Positions 4,745 through 5,031 of a DNA stretch of 5,031 nucleotides are shown in pieces. The stretch is from Candidatus Tariuqbacter arcticus (GTDB taxonomy: Bacteria > Electryoneota > Tariuqbacteria > Tariuqbacterales > Tariuqbacteraceae). The notes under the pieces were generated by a model. It was given only the letters and a program-made list of their open reading frames with translations. It searched no databases and was not told where the DNA came from. A program made the position numbers and the translations under genes. The stretch spans positions 1 through 5,031 of the forward strand of contig JABMRZ010000125.1 of assembly GCA_013202315.1 (NCBI GenBank), written 5' to 3'. Position 1 is the stretch's first letter. Every line of letters starts with the position of its first letter.

Positions 4745-4805
4745 CTGAATCCCCAAATGAAACGATTAGACTATAACTTTCTGTAGCTAAATTCTGAAAT
4801 TCGTG

Positions 4806-4821
4806 TTTTCCTCGCGGAAAA
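4806..4821. repeat. short hairpin
   Basis: TTTTCC (4806-4811), loop TCGC, GGAAAA (4816-4821): a perfect 6-bp stem in the AT-rich spacer. It could be a weak terminator for an unseen gene beyond the window, read on the minus strand into TTTT. Little else supports it. Confidence 0.25.
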
Positions 4822-4830
4822 TCATATAAT

Positions 4831-4892
4831 ATCATATATCATAATAACTTGCAACTACCATATGTTTTGAATTTTGAATTTTGTATTTCGAA
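4831..4892. repeat. second degenerate heptad tract
   Basis: Seven-base units run in register: ATCATAT (4831), ATCATAA (4838), TAACTTG (4845), CAACTAC (4852), and then, with the same period, TTTTGAA (4865), TTTTGAA (4872), TTTTGTA (4879), TTTCGAA (4886). TAACTTG followed by CAACTA repeats the wording of the tract at 281-300 (TAACTCG, CAACTCG, CAACTAA), more than 4.5 kb away, and the TTTTGAA block resembles the A/T heptads there. This supports a dispersed family. Confidence 0.5.
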
Positions 4893-4955
4893 TTAGGCGC
4901 TTATTGAACCAACATCAACAAAAAATTGTCGATATCGCTATTTTTTTCAGAATTA

Positions 4956-5031
4956 TTACTTCTTTACTTTATTACTGTTAATCCTTATCATTACTACATT
5001 ACTTAATTTACTGTGAATCTTACTTTATTAC
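4956..5031. repeat. TTACT-rich degenerate tandem tract running off the window
   Basis: TTACT starts at 4956, 4964, 4972, 4991, 4999, 5008 and 5020, and TTAC at 5028, with variants TTAAT (4978) and TTATC (4985). Spacings are mostly 6-9 bases, so the period is looser than in the heptad tracts. No reading frame is supported here. The tract continues past 5031. Confidence 0.4.

Noticed and set aside
4204..4776. Three open frames overlapping the beta-helix gene 5' half (minus 4204-4428, plus 4286-4474, plus 4558-4776)
   Set aside because: All are shadows of a frame with signal peptide and beta-helix coils.

Overview
The window reads as an AT-leaning bacterial genome fragment, probably from an uncultured lineage of the FCB superphylum (the neighbourhood of Cloacimonadota, Marinimicrobia, Zixibacteria, KSB1 and Electryoneota). 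The main clue is a secreted protein ending in a CPNPFNP...LLLIR type IX-like C-terminal sorting domain, accompanied by a right-handed beta-helix secreted protein and a carboxypeptidase-regulatory-like secreted protein. The placement is inferred from protein style only, as no marker gene is present. All host-type genes are on the minus strand. The only plus-strand coding sequence is an insertion-sequence remnant.

Layout. Positions 1-772 carry no gene but are rich in structure: degenerate 7-bp tandem repeats in strict register (197-301, 360-380, 684-725, partly telomere-like ACCCTAA) and, between two heptad tracts, a nested inverted-repeat element (388-679) built from four copies of a ~20-bp motif around two large hairpins. 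Positions 773-1567 are the 3' part of a secreted-protein gene that has lost its 5' part. It meets, back to front, the 3' part of an ISL3-family transposase (1561-1947). The right end of that IS lies at about 1950 and sits inside the 3' end of a class I SAM-dependent methyltransferase gene (1936-2712), supplying its last four codons and its stop.

Positions 2713-3592 hold a small secreted-protein gene broken by an in-frame TAG just after its signal peptide (2860-3177), plus intergenic DNA with direct repeats. Positions 3593-4672 encode a secreted beta-helix/fibronectin-III protein, the one intact host-type gene. Upstream of it is a perfect 20-bp palindrome with an extra half-site (4708-4744), then more heptad repeats and a TTACT-rich tract that runs off the end.

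The genes do not form an obvious pathway. The picture is a repeat-rich, decaying accessory region: IS insertion followed by IS truncation, a nonsense-mutated gene, a methyltransferase of clearly lower GC, and several repeat families. I found no defence, toxin-antitoxin, CRISPR or biosynthetic system. The most distinctive unexplained features are the heptad arrays and the nested palindromic element they flank.
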